Positions 50,882 through 59,227 of a stretch of DNA of 64,000 nucleotides are shown one piece after another. Position 1 is the first letter of the stretch. Each line of letters starts with the position of its first letter. Under the pieces are notes generated by a model. The model ran no database searches, had not been told where the DNA came from, and saw only the letters and a program-made list of their open reading frames with translations. The translations under genes were made by a program, and so were the position numbers. Where the stretch lies: NCBI RefSeq assembly GCF_023015625.1, contig NZ_JALKAH010000003.1:496001-560000 (forward strand). The letters run 5' to 3'. Source of the DNA: Yoonia sp. F2084L. Its GTDB lineage: Bacteria; Pseudomonadota; Alphaproteobacteria; Rhodobacterales; Rhodobacteraceae.

Positions 50882-51999
50882 CCGCCCCTGACCTCCAAGC
50901 CGACCATATGAAGCTGGAAGATACCCGCGTCACCCGTCGGTATTTTGATAAGTTCGCCAAGATAACCGGCTATCTGACCAAGGTTGCCGCAACAATGGAG
51001 ACCGAAGGCCGCTTTGATCGCAAAGAGATCGAGGTGATGGCGCGCTATCTGATTGGCCTCAACTGGACCTTCACCGCGCTGTCACACAAGTATCATTTTG
51101 CCGGCCGCTTTGCCCATGCGGGCAAGTTGACCTTTGACCGACGCGAAAGCGGTTTTCCTGTCTACCAAGAGCTTTTGGAGATGGCGAATGATGCGTTGCA
51201 GGCGGACCGTCATTTGGACGCGCAGCCGAGTGCAGCGGACCTCAAAGACCAGATGGTGCGGGTGATCCTGAGTGAACAGGAAATCCCGACAAAACTGCAA
51301 TATGCGTTGTCGCAGCGGCTTTATTATGAAGAACTGTCGCGCGGTGATCAGTTTTGGGCGCGCAATGATCCGCAGTGTCTGTGGCTGGGCAATGAAGGCG
51401 ATCGGCGCCGGTTCTTGGTGCACTGGGCGGTCTATGACAGTCAGGTGAACCTGCCGACGATCTATCTGATGGATGTTGAAGACACCGGGCGCACCGGGTT
51501 GCCCAAGGACGAACACCGCTGGCCCGAAGCGCAGACGCATTTGATGGCGCAATCATTGGCGCATCTGAAGTTGCTGACGATTGCAAAGGGTTTTGATGAG
51601 GATTTTGCCGATCTGCACCCCACCCGTTTGCGCCGGTTTCATATCGGTCCGATGTATAGCAACGCCTTTACCCGGCAGGCGGGTCCGCTGCGTGATGTGC
51701 TGAAGGCCGCCAATGCGCCAATGGGTGAGGATTGGGCCTTGGTCTGGACCGAGGAAGAGCTGGTTTCGGAGCGTGTTGAGAGCGTGAAAACCGGCTGGTT
51801 TGGGTCCGTGGAACGCCAGATATTCGCGCTTGATCCGTTTGAGGGCGGCGGGGCCGAAACCGGCGCGACGCGCATGGAGCGGTCGTTGATTATGCCAGAG
51901 CGCCCTTATCAGGCCCTCGCTGAGCGCAACCCCGCGGGCTTTCGTGATGTGCGCAAGTTTGTGGTCAGCGATGGCGGGCGGGTGTTGAGTTACAGGTAG
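50878..51999 (+). CDS. Conserved-looking hypothetical protein, 373 aa
   Basis: A 373-residue cytosolic protein I do not recognise. No ATPase, nuclease or membrane motif is visible. Stretches such as RRYFDKFAKITGYLTKVAATME, YLMDVEDTGRTGLPKDEHRWPEAQTHLMAQSLAHLKLLTIAKGFDEDF and RLRRFHIGPMYSNAFTRQAG look like a structured enzyme or adaptor. It overlaps the small membrane gene (ATGA). Its stop TAG is part of a GTAGGGTGGGT repeat. Function unknown. Confidence 0.78.
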   Translation: MTAPDLQADHMKLEDTRVTRRYFDKFAKITGYLTKVAATMETEGRFDRKEIEVMARYLIGLNWTFTALSHKYHFAGRFAHAGKLTFDRRESGFPVYQELLEMANDALQADRHLDAQPSAADLKDQMVRVILSEQEIPTKLQYALSQRLYYEELSRGDQFWARNDPQCLWLGNEGDRRRFLVHWAVYDSQVNLPTIYLMDVEDTGRTGLPKDEHRWPEAQTHLMAQSLAHLKLLTIAKGFDEDFADLHPTRLRRFHIGPMYSNAFTRQAGPLRDVLKAANAPMGEDWALVWTEEELVSERVESVKTGWFGSVERQIFALDPFEGGGAETGATRMERSLIMPERPYQALAERNPAGFRDVRKFVVSDGGRVLSYR

Positions 52000-52021
52000 G
52001 GTGGGTCAAGACCCACCTTAC
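51996..52021 (+). repeat. GTAGGGTGGGT palindromic repeat, copy 3, containing a stop codon
   Basis: GTAGGGTGGGT and ACCCACCTTAC form 11-bp arms (one wobble) around CAAG. TAG at 51997-51999 is the stop of the 373-aa gene. Same family as 21037-21058 and 2131-2154. Confidence 0.7.
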
Positions 52022-52076
52022 GGGATGCGCTGCTGTGGCCCTTTGGCAGATGTCGGCGTGTTGTGAGAGCATAGAT

Positions 52077-52113
52077 GCCTCCGGCGGAGGTATTTGGGAA
52101 CATGAGAAGAAGG
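52077..52113 (+). repeat. CCTCCGGCGG-type dispersed repeat upstream of the AAA+ gene
   Basis: GCCTCCGGCGGAGG followed by TATTTGGGAACATGAGAAG and AAGG. The hairpin CCTCC-GGC-GGAGG is intact. The AGAAGG end lies 7 nt before the ATG at 52121 and so provides the ribosome-binding site of the AAA+ gene. Confidence 0.75.
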
Positions 52114-52120
52114 ATGCGGC

Positions 52121-54061
52121 ATGAGCCAGTCAAGTGACCAGATGGAATTGCGCGAAGATGATATCCGCAAGCACTATATCCCTGCGGCTGAGATGCTGAT
52201 GCATCTTGATCATGCCCCTCGGTTGGCCAAGGCGCGTTTGTCGTTGCAGACGCCAGAGAAATCGCCGGATGTGGCGGCGACGCGCCGCAGGTTCCGGTCG
52301 ACGACGCCGGGGTTGTTGTCGCGCACCTCTGCGCCTTCGGGCGGTGTGCGCCTATTGGACCGGATTGCGGAAACGGATGACGATGATCCGCTGACCTCGC
52401 CTGCGCAGGCCGCAGTGGCCCATGCGTTGCGTCGTGCTTTGTCGATTGCATTGACCGTGGCGGATGCGTTTTCGGATCAGACCGCTTTGACCGAGTTGAA
52501 ACGCATCAATTTGGAAGGGCGTTTGCCGCAGGATCGGTCGGTGGAGTTTACCGAGTATCTGACGGCTGAATCGCTGGTGGCCCTTTACACATTTGCCAAT
52601 GCGACGTCCTTCCTGCTGGCTACGCAAGCGGGTGAACAGAGCGTGGATGTGGGCAGTGTGGATGAGGTTCTGACGGACAATGCCCCGCTGGCCCTGCATG
52701 GTGCGATTTGGGAGTTGGATCAGAAACTGGGTCAGTTCGCCAAGGATGAACCGACACTGATTGCAACGATGCTGGCCTATGCCGAGCAGTTGATGGAGAA
52801 AGTTTCGTTGCGGGCCTCGACCGCCGGGCGGCTCGCGTCCTTCAACGCGGCGTCCTGGCGTGTTGAAGCGGATGATTTTGTGGTGCAGGGCTTTACCCCG
52901 GCGCGCAAGGCCAAGGGCTCTGCCCTGACGATGACCTTCAAGAAACCCAATGAAGTCGTAGGCAACCATATCGCCAAATATCAGGCGATGAAGCTGTCCA
53001 AGATGCTGATGGCCTATGACTTTGATCGCAAGCTGAACCCTTTTGCCGAATTGGGCGGGTTCATCTTTACCTTCATGGGCGATGGCGCCCCGGGGACGGG
53101 TAAGACGACGCTTATTCAGATGATGGCGGGGCTGGTGAATGAGTACTGCCAGACGGCGGGCTATCCGTTCCGCTACCAGAACCTTTCGACCGACAATATC
53201 GACAGCTATCAGGGTAAGTCCGGGCAGAACGCGAAGGCCTTTATCAACAATGTGCTTGATCCCGGCGTCATTGGGTTTGGCACGATTGACGATATTGACC
53301 AGTTGGCCGGTAAGCGTGGTGATCGTCAGTCATCGGCTGGGCAGTTGGAGATTACCGCTGTGCTGATGGAAAGCTTCGCGGGGGCCAATACCGTTGTGCG
53401 CGGGAATTGTACCTTTGGGATGTTCTCGAATTATCCCGAGAATGTCGATGACGCCTTGCGCCAACGTGCCGGGGCGCGGTTTTTGGTGGACGGGCCGCAG
53501 ACGCGGGACGACTATATCGACATCCTTTACCTGCTGATGGGCAAGAACCACGATATCCCGGTTGGCGCACATGAAGTGTTTAGCGCGCAGGAGATCAAGA
53601 AGGCGGTCGCTGCTTCGTTTGATAGCCACGCGCGACCTCATGAAGACGGGCTGATGCGTGTGTTTGACAGGGTGCACTCGGAAGTTGGTGAACTGGACAC
53701 GATTGCCAAGCTGGGGACCTATCTGAAAGGTATTCAGGAGGCCGATCCACGCTTCACCGGCCGTGCGATCAAGAACATCACGGATGCGGTCAAGGTCCGT
53801 GCGATGGATTTTGAGCTGCCGGATGAATGGATGGAGGAACCCGATCTGTTCCTGTTCAAGGATTACGACACCAAGAAGGGTATGATTTCCGAACTGCGTC
53901 AACCGATCACGGTGGAGATGGTGATCCAAGAGATCAACCGCTACGCCGACAGTGAATTCCGCTATGCCGATAAGTCCGATGAGGTTGCGATTGAGAACAT
54001 GGTGCGTGACTTTGGTCGTCAGGAGATTGCCAAGAGGCGGTATCTGGAGGGAAAGGGGTGA
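52121..54061 (+). CDS. AAA+ ATPase with novel N-terminal region
   Basis: A 646-residue ATPase. Residues 1-270 are helical with no recognised domain. The AAA core has Walker A GAPGTGKTT (322-330), Walker B IGFGTIDDID (384-393) with two acidic residues, a sensor-1-like Asn/Ser (GNCTFGMFSNYPENV) and an arginine finger in DDALRQRAGARF (about 445-456). The C-terminal 190 residues form the helical lid and a tail. It has no signal peptide. The neighbours are a coiled-coil protein and several membrane proteins, so it may power a membrane-associated machine. The ribosome site is supplied by a dispersed repeat. Confidence 0.85.
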   Translation: MSQSSDQMELREDDIRKHYIPAAEMLMHLDHAPRLAKARLSLQTPEKSPDVAATRRRFRSTTPGLLSRTSAPSGGVRLLDRIAETDDDDPLTSPAQAAVAHALRRALSIALTVADAFSDQTALTELKRINLEGRLPQDRSVEFTEYLTAESLVALYTFANATSFLLATQAGEQSVDVGSVDEVLTDNAPLALHGAIWELDQKLGQFAKDEPTLIATMLAYAEQLMEKVSLRASTAGRLASFNAASWRVEADDFVVQGFTPARKAKGSALTMTFKKPNEVVGNHIAKYQAMKLSKMLMAYDFDRKLNPFAELGGFIFTFMGDGAPGTGKTTLIQMMAGLVNEYCQTAGYPFRYQNLSTDNIDSYQGKSGQNAKAFINNVLDPGVIGFGTIDDIDQLAGKRGDRQSSAGQLEITAVLMESFAGANTVVRGNCTFGMFSNYPENVDDALRQRAGARFLVDGPQTRDDYIDILYLLMGKNHDIPVGAHEVFSAQEIKKAVAASFDSHARPHEDGLMRVFDRVHSEVGELDTIAKLGTYLKGIQEADPRFTGRAIKNITDAVKVRAMDFELPDEWMEEPDLFLFKDYDTKKGMISELRQPITVEMVIQEINRYADSEFRYADKSDEVAIENMVRDFGRQEIAKRRYLEGKG

Positions 54062-54145
54062 TGCTTTCGGCCCGGTTCCCTTTACTGCAGTATTTGCGTC
54101 ACTTGAAGGTTTCGGATCATGTCCGGGACTGCGGTGTAAATTGAT

Positions 54146-54490
54146 ATGGGCGGTTTGATTTCAGACAGCTTGCTTCTCCCGACGTTCGTGCTGGCTATGC
54201 TGGCTTTTGTCGTCCCGCGTCTGTTGGCGCAGGCGCTGCCAGAGGGCGTCAAGTTTTTGCTGGCAAATGCGTTTCTGTCTACGCTATTGTTGTTTGCCAT
54301 CTCGGCTATGTTCTTTTTCTGCCTCTACCTCTGGCAAGGTCTGAGCGTCGCTGACGTCGCCGCACCGGGACTGGCGGCCAATGTGTTTTTCTTTGGCAGG
54401 CTGGGTTTAGCCGCGGGGATCATCTGGGCGCCGATTATGATACTCTCAGTTGCGGGTCTGCCGCGCAAATGGGTCAAGGAGACGTGGTAA
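54146..54490 (+). CDS. Small membrane protein, three helices
   Basis: A 114-residue protein with three hydrophobic segments (LLLPTFVLAMLAFVVPRLLAQ, LSTLLLFAISAMFFFCLYLW, GLAANVFFFGRLGLAAGIIWAPIMILSV). No family is recognised. The stop lies 2 bp before the TTG of the DUF6638 gene, which indicates coupling. 84 bp separate it from the AAA+ gene. Confidence 0.7.
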   Translation: MGGLISDSLLLPTFVLAMLAFVVPRLLAQALPEGVKFLLANAFLSTLLLFAISAMFFFCLYLWQGLSVADVAAPGLAANVFFFGRLGLAAGIIWAPIMILSVAGLPRKWVKETW

Positions 54491-54491
54491 G

Positions 54492-55844
54492 TTGCATCGC
54501 TTGATCGAAAAGGGACTGATGTTCGGAAACCTGATCCGGGTGGATTCCCCTGTGCTGGTGGAGCGCTACAATCGTGCGCTGAAGCATCTTTCAGGGCGTG
54601 AAACGAAATTAGATGTGTTTCATATTGATATCTCAGGATATTCGCCTGAGGTGGGTGATGAGCTGGATGACCCGCTTTACCTTAACCACAGGGGCGTCAA
54701 TCGTCAGTTTATTCTGCTCAGCACTGATCAGGCGACGGCCCCCTTGCTGAACGCAAAGTTCTCGACCTCGCGCGGTATTCTGCGTCAGTTCATCGAAGAC
54801 AACAGAGCCGAGCTTTTTGCTCTGACGGCTCGCGATGCGGTGGCCGGGGAACTGGTCAATTCGGTTTACGTTGCTGACACGCCTGCCAAGCTGTTTGATA
54901 TCCGCAAGGTCGCGGTCGAGGCGGATACCACAACCGGCACGGTGGCCGCTGCCGCCAAGCTGGGCACGCTGATTGATCGGTTCAAAGACGACCCTGACGG
55001 CTGGTATGACGATGTGCTGATTGCCGAAATGATCGGGATGGCCAAGCAGACCGGCGATGTAGTGCGCAACCCCGTTGCCTTGCAGCAAATGTCCTTTGCG
55101 CAAGACAACTTTTGGACTGACCATTTTGGCGGGATGTATGTGTTTCGCGGTGTCGCGCATCCGGCGGTTATTACGGCGGCCCCGAAAGAGGATGTGGGCG
55201 ATCTGCCCATTCCGTTTACCTTTGATTTTCAGGATCGCTCGGCTATTGCGAAATTTCTGACGCTGAATGATCTGGTTGAACCGATCATGGATGCGCGCGG
55301 CGTTGATGCCGCGGCGATCCTGCACCAGAAGATGGATTTCATCGTAGCCTCTGTTGCGGCTGAGATGCAGGAAGATTTGGCCGGTGCCACCCGCCGTGAT
55401 TTGCGCCGCTTGGGTCGTCGGTATGCCGACAAGCTGCCTGAGGCATGGCAGGGTCTTGCGGCCCTTGTGCGATGGGCAGAGGAGGATGGGCCGTGGCCCA
55501 CAATCACCTCAGAGCACCCGGCGTATTTCTATACGTTGCGCGCCAAGGCCCACCCAGACGCTGATCTGGTGAATATGCTCTTGTCCGAGTTGACGCCGCT
55601 GGATATTCGTCAGCTCTTTATCTGCCATAAGGAAGTGTTCTATCGTACTTACGCTGATTGGCCGGATGAAAAACGCGCCTATGTCGTTGATTTTCTTGAC
55701 CGCGAGTACCAAGTCGATAAAGCAGGGACGCGCAAGGCTTTGTTTGGCCACGAAGCCCCGATGACGGAATTGCCACGGGTCACGCAGCCTGATTTGATTG
55801 CACGTGTGGGCCCATGGGGTGCGTTGGCCCGAGGGAGGCGCTGA
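54492..55844 (+). CDS. DUF6638 family protein
   Basis: A 450-residue cytosolic protein. The start MHRLIEKGLMFGNLIRVDSPVLVERYNRALKHLSG is what I recall for DUF6638. It begins with TTG nine nt after AAGGAG. Further blocks are DVFHIDISGYSPEVGDELDDPLYLN, FWTDHFGGMYVFRGVAHPAVI and YFYTLRAKAHPDADLVNMLLSELTPLDIRQLFICHKEVFYRTY. No catalytic motif is obvious. It follows a membrane protein and precedes another (TGATG overlap), so it probably acts at the membrane with the AAA+ ATPase. Function unknown. Confidence 0.8.
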   Translation: MHRLIEKGLMFGNLIRVDSPVLVERYNRALKHLSGRETKLDVFHIDISGYSPEVGDELDDPLYLNHRGVNRQFILLSTDQATAPLLNAKFSTSRGILRQFIEDNRAELFALTARDAVAGELVNSVYVADTPAKLFDIRKVAVEADTTTGTVAAAAKLGTLIDRFKDDPDGWYDDVLIAEMIGMAKQTGDVVRNPVALQQMSFAQDNFWTDHFGGMYVFRGVAHPAVITAAPKEDVGDLPIPFTFDFQDRSAIAKFLTLNDLVEPIMDARGVDAAAILHQKMDFIVASVAAEMQEDLAGATRRDLRRLGRRYADKLPEAWQGLAALVRWAEEDGPWPTITSEHPAYFYTLRAKAHPDADLVNMLLSELTPLDIRQLFICHKEVFYRTYADWPDEKRAYVVDFLDREYQVDKAGTRKALFGHEAPMTELPRVTQPDLIARVGPWGALARGRR

Positions 55845-56119
55845 TGGGATTTATCAAACTGGTCATCTTTGGTTTCATTGGCCTGACGGTCATTTACTTT
55901 TCGGTATCGCTCTATTCGCGGTCGGTGCGTAAGGAGCGGCTCGAAGATCAATTCGCCGAAGAAAACCCAGATGGTGGTGCGCCCGGCGCCCGTGATGCAT
56001 TTGTGGCTGAGGGAATGCGAGCCTATCATAGTTCGATCCGACCTAAGCTGATTGGGTTAGTCTACGTGGTACCCACCGTTGTGATTGCCGCGATCATCTA
56101 TACCATCAACGCGAACTGA
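55844..56119 (+). CDS. Small membrane protein, two helices
   Basis: A 91-residue protein with terminal helices (GFIKLVIFGFIGLTVIYFSVSLYS and IRPKLIGLVYVVPTVVIAAIIYTIN) and a charged middle (RKERLEDQFAEENPDGGAPGARDAF). It shares a base with the DUF6638 stop (TGATG). Function unknown; likely a partner of the DUF6638 and DUF1523 proteins. Confidence 0.75.
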   Translation: MGFIKLVIFGFIGLTVIYFSVSLYSRSVRKERLEDQFAEENPDGGAPGARDAFVAEGMRAYHSSIRPKLIGLVYVVPTVVIAAIIYTINAN

Positions 56120-56129
56120 GGATTTCGAT

Positions 56130-56837
56130 ATGAAACGTTTCAAAACCATCGTTCGTGTGCTGGCATTGGTACTGGCCGGGTCTTTTCTGCACTATGTTCT
56201 GCCCCAGCATGATATTGTTCAGGTCAGTCAGGCCGAACCGCGTCGTACCGATTTTGGGTCCTTTAACCGGTGGTTCTACGCGCAGGCTGACAGCGGCAGC
56301 GCTGAGATGGAAAACCGCGATATCTTTTATATTTTCACCGAAAAGAAAGAGACTTTCTTGTTTGGCTTTGTGCCGCGCGACAGCATGGAGGTGATGGTCT
56401 ATCGCAACGAGGATACCGGCTGGATCTGGCCGCCGTACTTCAAGTTCGACAGCTCAAACCTGCATGGGCAGGCCACCACGCAGGCCCGCAAGGAACCCGA
56501 TAGCGAAGGTGGGAATTGGGCCGTCATTACCCACTATGGCTGGCGTATTCCGTTTTTGTCGATCTTCCCGAATGCGGTGGATATCAAGCCCGTGGAGGGA
56601 CCGGATGTGCGGATTATTCCTTGGTTTAACATCTTCTTTTTCATCTTCCTGATGGTGGCGATCCTCTTTGTGCGGGCCGCTTGGCGGCAATTCCGCGAAC
56701 GCTCGGTCGATCCGCTATTGGACGCGGCCGGCCACCAGATTGACGAAGTTCAGGCTGACGTGGCCGAGCGCAAAGGCCGTTTTTCGCGCTGGTTGGGCAC
56801 GTGGCGTGACAAAAACAAGAACCGCCCTATCGAGTGA
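56130..56837 (+). CDS. DUF1523 family membrane protein
   Basis: A 235-residue protein with an N-terminal helix (VRVLALVLAGSFLHYVLP), a periplasmic middle domain and a second helix (IIPWFNIFFFIFLMVAILFVRAAW), then a cytosolic helical tail. RTDFGSFNRWFYAQADSGSAE and VYRNEDTGWIWPPYFKFDSSNL are the DUF1523 signatures. It closes the eight-gene cluster 10 bp after the previous gene. Function unknown. Confidence 0.85.
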   Translation: MKRFKTIVRVLALVLAGSFLHYVLPQHDIVQVSQAEPRRTDFGSFNRWFYAQADSGSAEMENRDIFYIFTEKKETFLFGFVPRDSMEVMVYRNEDTGWIWPPYFKFDSSNLHGQATTQARKEPDSEGGNWAVITHYGWRIPFLSIFPNAVDIKPVEGPDVRIIPWFNIFFFIFLMVAILFVRAAWRQFRERSVDPLLDAAGHQIDEVQADVAERKGRFSRWLGTWRDKNKNRPIE

Positions 56838-56843
56838 TCTGAA

Positions 56844-56896
56844 GGGGGCGCTGCCCCCGCCTGCGGCTCCCCCGAGGTATTTTTGAACATGAGAAG
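56844..56896 (+). terminator. Hairpin terminator joined to a dispersed repeat
   Basis: GGGGGC-GCT-GCCCCC forms a perfect 6-bp stem (56844-56858). It is followed by CCTGCGGCTCCCCCGAGG, then TATTTTTGAACATGAGAAG, which is the tail of the CCTCCGGCGG-type repeat. It lies between the convergent DUF1523 and ALDH16 genes, so it is a likely intrinsic terminator for the eight-gene cluster. Confidence 0.6.
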
Positions 56897-56905
56897 CTCA
56901 AGAGG

Positions 56906-59224
56906 CTATTCGCCGTAGGGGATCCAGATGTTTTTGATCTCTGTACTTGCGGCGAGGTAATCGGCCGTCGATGGTGTCATTGCCGTGCCATTGTTGACCC
57001 AAGTACGCTTGAGGTTGCCCGCACTTGCTTTCTCGATTTCGGCGCTGAGGTCGGAGCTGGAGAAAGACCAGACCGCATCAATGTCGAGGTGTTTGGCCAA
57101 GGTCGGGGCCAGCTCGGCGTGGCTGCCGGTGATGATGTTGACGACACCTGCTGGCACGTCGGACGTTTCCAAGACCTGATAGAAGTCGGTCGCCGCCAAC
57201 GGGAACGGCTCGCTGGCGACAAGGATCACCCGGTTGCCCATTGCGATCGCGGGGGCCATGGTGTTGATAAGGCCTGCGAGCGGTGCTGCGTCGTCACAAA
57301 GAATGCCGATGTTCCCTATCGGTTCTTTCATGGCGAGGGCAACGCCTCGGATCGGGACACCGTGCGCCTGTCCGTCGTATTTGTCGGCCCAAGCTGCGTA
57401 AGTGAACAGTGTGCGAATGCCGGTTTCAACCTCGTCCGCACCGCTACGCCCGCCGGTCATCTGATTGATGCGCGTTGCAAATTCGTCTGCACGGGCGGAC
57501 AGGTTTTCAGCGATGTAATAGAGGATCTGTGCGCGCAGGTGGCCCGTAGTTTTCGACCAGCCTTTGGCTGCGTTACAAGCCTCAACCGCGTTGCGGATGT
57601 CTTTGCGATTGGCGACCGATGCGTGCCCCAGCAGCTTACCACGCGGGCTGTAGACCGGATTGGAATAGCCGCCGTCGGGCCGCGCCTGTTTGCCGCCGAT
57701 GTAGAGCTTTGCTGTCCGATCTAGCGGGTCGGCAGGGTGGCCGTCTTCGGTTGTGAAGGCTTCCACTTTCTTGAGCGGTTTGGCCGTCCCTTTCGGCTTG
57801 GTGTAGCCTGCCAGCCCTTCCCAACCACCTTCGCGTCCAAAGCCGCTTTCGCGTACGCCGCCAAATCCTGCGGCGGCGTCCATCATGTTGGTTCCGTTGA
57901 CCCAGACGATCCCGGCAGCCAGTTTAGGTGCGATATCGAGCGCGAGGTTGATGTTTTCTGACCAGACTGATGCGGCGAGACCGTAGCGCGTGTTGTTGGC
58001 GATTTCGACTGCCTCGGACGGGGTACGGAATGTAGTCGCGGCCAAGACTGGTCCGAAGATTTCTTCCTGCATGAGTGTCGACGCAGGTGAAAGCCCGGTG
58101 ATCAGCGTGGGTGGATAGAAGCAGCCGTCGGGTGCAGTGGTTTGGTAGGTTTCGCCTTCGGTATTGGCGCTGACCATCTTGGTGATCTGGTCCAACTGTA
58201 CCGGGTCGACGATTGCGCCGATGTCGATGCATTTGTCCAGCGGGTCGCCGATCCGCAGCCCGTCCATGCGGGCTTTGAGTTTCGTGTAGAAACGATCCGC
58301 GATCCCTTCCTGCACCAACAGGCGCGAGCCTGCGCAGCAAACTTGGCCTTGGTTGAACCAGATCGCATCGACAAGGCCCTCGACGGCTGAGTCCATGTCG
58401 GCGTCTTCAAAGACGATGTAGGGGGACTTGCCGCCCAATTCGAGGGACAGCGCTTTGCCCGACCCTGAGGTCGCTTCACGGATTTTGCGGCCCACTTCGG
58501 TGGAGCCAGTGAAAGCGATCTTGTCGACGTCTGCATCGACCAACGCCGCACCGGTTTCACCATCACCTGTGACGATGTTGACGACACCGGGGGGGACACC
58601 TGCTTCTGTGCAAATCTCGGCGAAGATCATTGCTGACAGCGATGTGTATTCCGCAGGCTTCAGCACGACGGTGTTGCCCATCGCCAGCGCGGGTGCGATT
58701 TTCCATGCCAGCATTAACAGAGGGAAGTTCCACGGGATGATCTGCCCGCAAACGCCCAAGGCTTCGCGCTCGGGTAGTTCCGCCTTCATCAGTTGGGCAA
58801 AGCCCGCGTGGTGATAGAAATGCCGGATCGCGAGTGGCACGTCAATGTCGCGGCTTTCACGGATCGGTTTGCCGTTGTCGAGCGTTTCCATGACAGCCAA
58901 CAGGCGGCTGTGTTTCTGCATCAGCCGTGCAATCGCGTAGAGGACGCGCGCACGTTTGTGGCCGGACTTCGCCCAGGTTGGCTGGGCTTTTCGTGCTGCG
59001 GCCACTGCGGTTTCGATTTCCTCGGCGGTGCCTTTGGTGACGCCTGCTAGTTTTTCGCCCGTGGCGGGGTTGTTGGACGCAAAATCATCGCGCAGCGGCC
59101 CCCATTTGCCGTTGATATAGTGGCCTGCGATGCCGCCACGGTCGGCGAGCCATTGCAGAGCCTCAGCGCTGCTTTCGGGGGCAGGGCCGTAATCCATGGT
59201 GTCGAAGATTTCTTTGATGGTCAT
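56906..59224 (-). CDS. ALDH16-type two-domain aldehyde dehydrogenase
   Basis: A 772-residue protein. Residues 1-500 form a complete aldehyde dehydrogenase: PWNFPLL with Asn166, FTGSTEVGRKI for NAD(P), the base Glu262 in LELGGK and the nucleophile Cys296/297 in NQGQVCCAGSR. Residues 510-772 form a second, shortened ALDH-like domain without a catalytic Cys motif. This is the architecture of bacterial ALDH16, whose structure was solved from a Loktanella relative. Unlike mammalian ALDH16A1 the catalytic Cys is present. Downstream of deoC by 3 bp, it may oxidise the acetaldehyde made there. Confidence 0.93.
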   Translation of the reverse strand: MTIKEIFDTMDYGPAPESSAEALQWLADRGGIAGHYINGKWGPLRDDFASNNPATGEKLAGVTKGTAEEIETAVAAARKAQPTWAKSGHKRARVLYAIARLMQKHSRLLAVMETLDNGKPIRESRDIDVPLAIRHFYHHAGFAQLMKAELPEREALGVCGQIIPWNFPLLMLAWKIAPALAMGNTVVLKPAEYTSLSAMIFAEICTEAGVPPGVVNIVTGDGETGAALVDADVDKIAFTGSTEVGRKIREATSGSGKALSLELGGKSPYIVFEDADMDSAVEGLVDAIWFNQGQVCCAGSRLLVQEGIADRFYTKLKARMDGLRIGDPLDKCIDIGAIVDPVQLDQITKMVSANTEGETYQTTAPDGCFYPPTLITGLSPASTLMQEEIFGPVLAATTFRTPSEAVEIANNTRYGLAASVWSENINLALDIAPKLAAGIVWVNGTNMMDAAAGFGGVRESGFGREGGWEGLAGYTKPKGTAKPLKKVEAFTTEDGHPADPLDRTAKLYIGGKQARPDGGYSNPVYSPRGKLLGHASVANRKDIRNAVEACNAAKGWSKTTGHLRAQILYYIAENLSARADEFATRINQMTGGRSGADEVETGIRTLFTYAAWADKYDGQAHGVPIRGVALAMKEPIGNIGILCDDAAPLAGLINTMAPAIAMGNRVILVASEPFPLAATDFYQVLETSDVPAGVVNIITGSHAELAPTLAKHLDIDAVWSFSSSDLSAEIEKASAGNLKRTWVNNGTAMTPSTADYLAASTEIKNIWIPYGE

Positions 59225-59227
59225 GGC

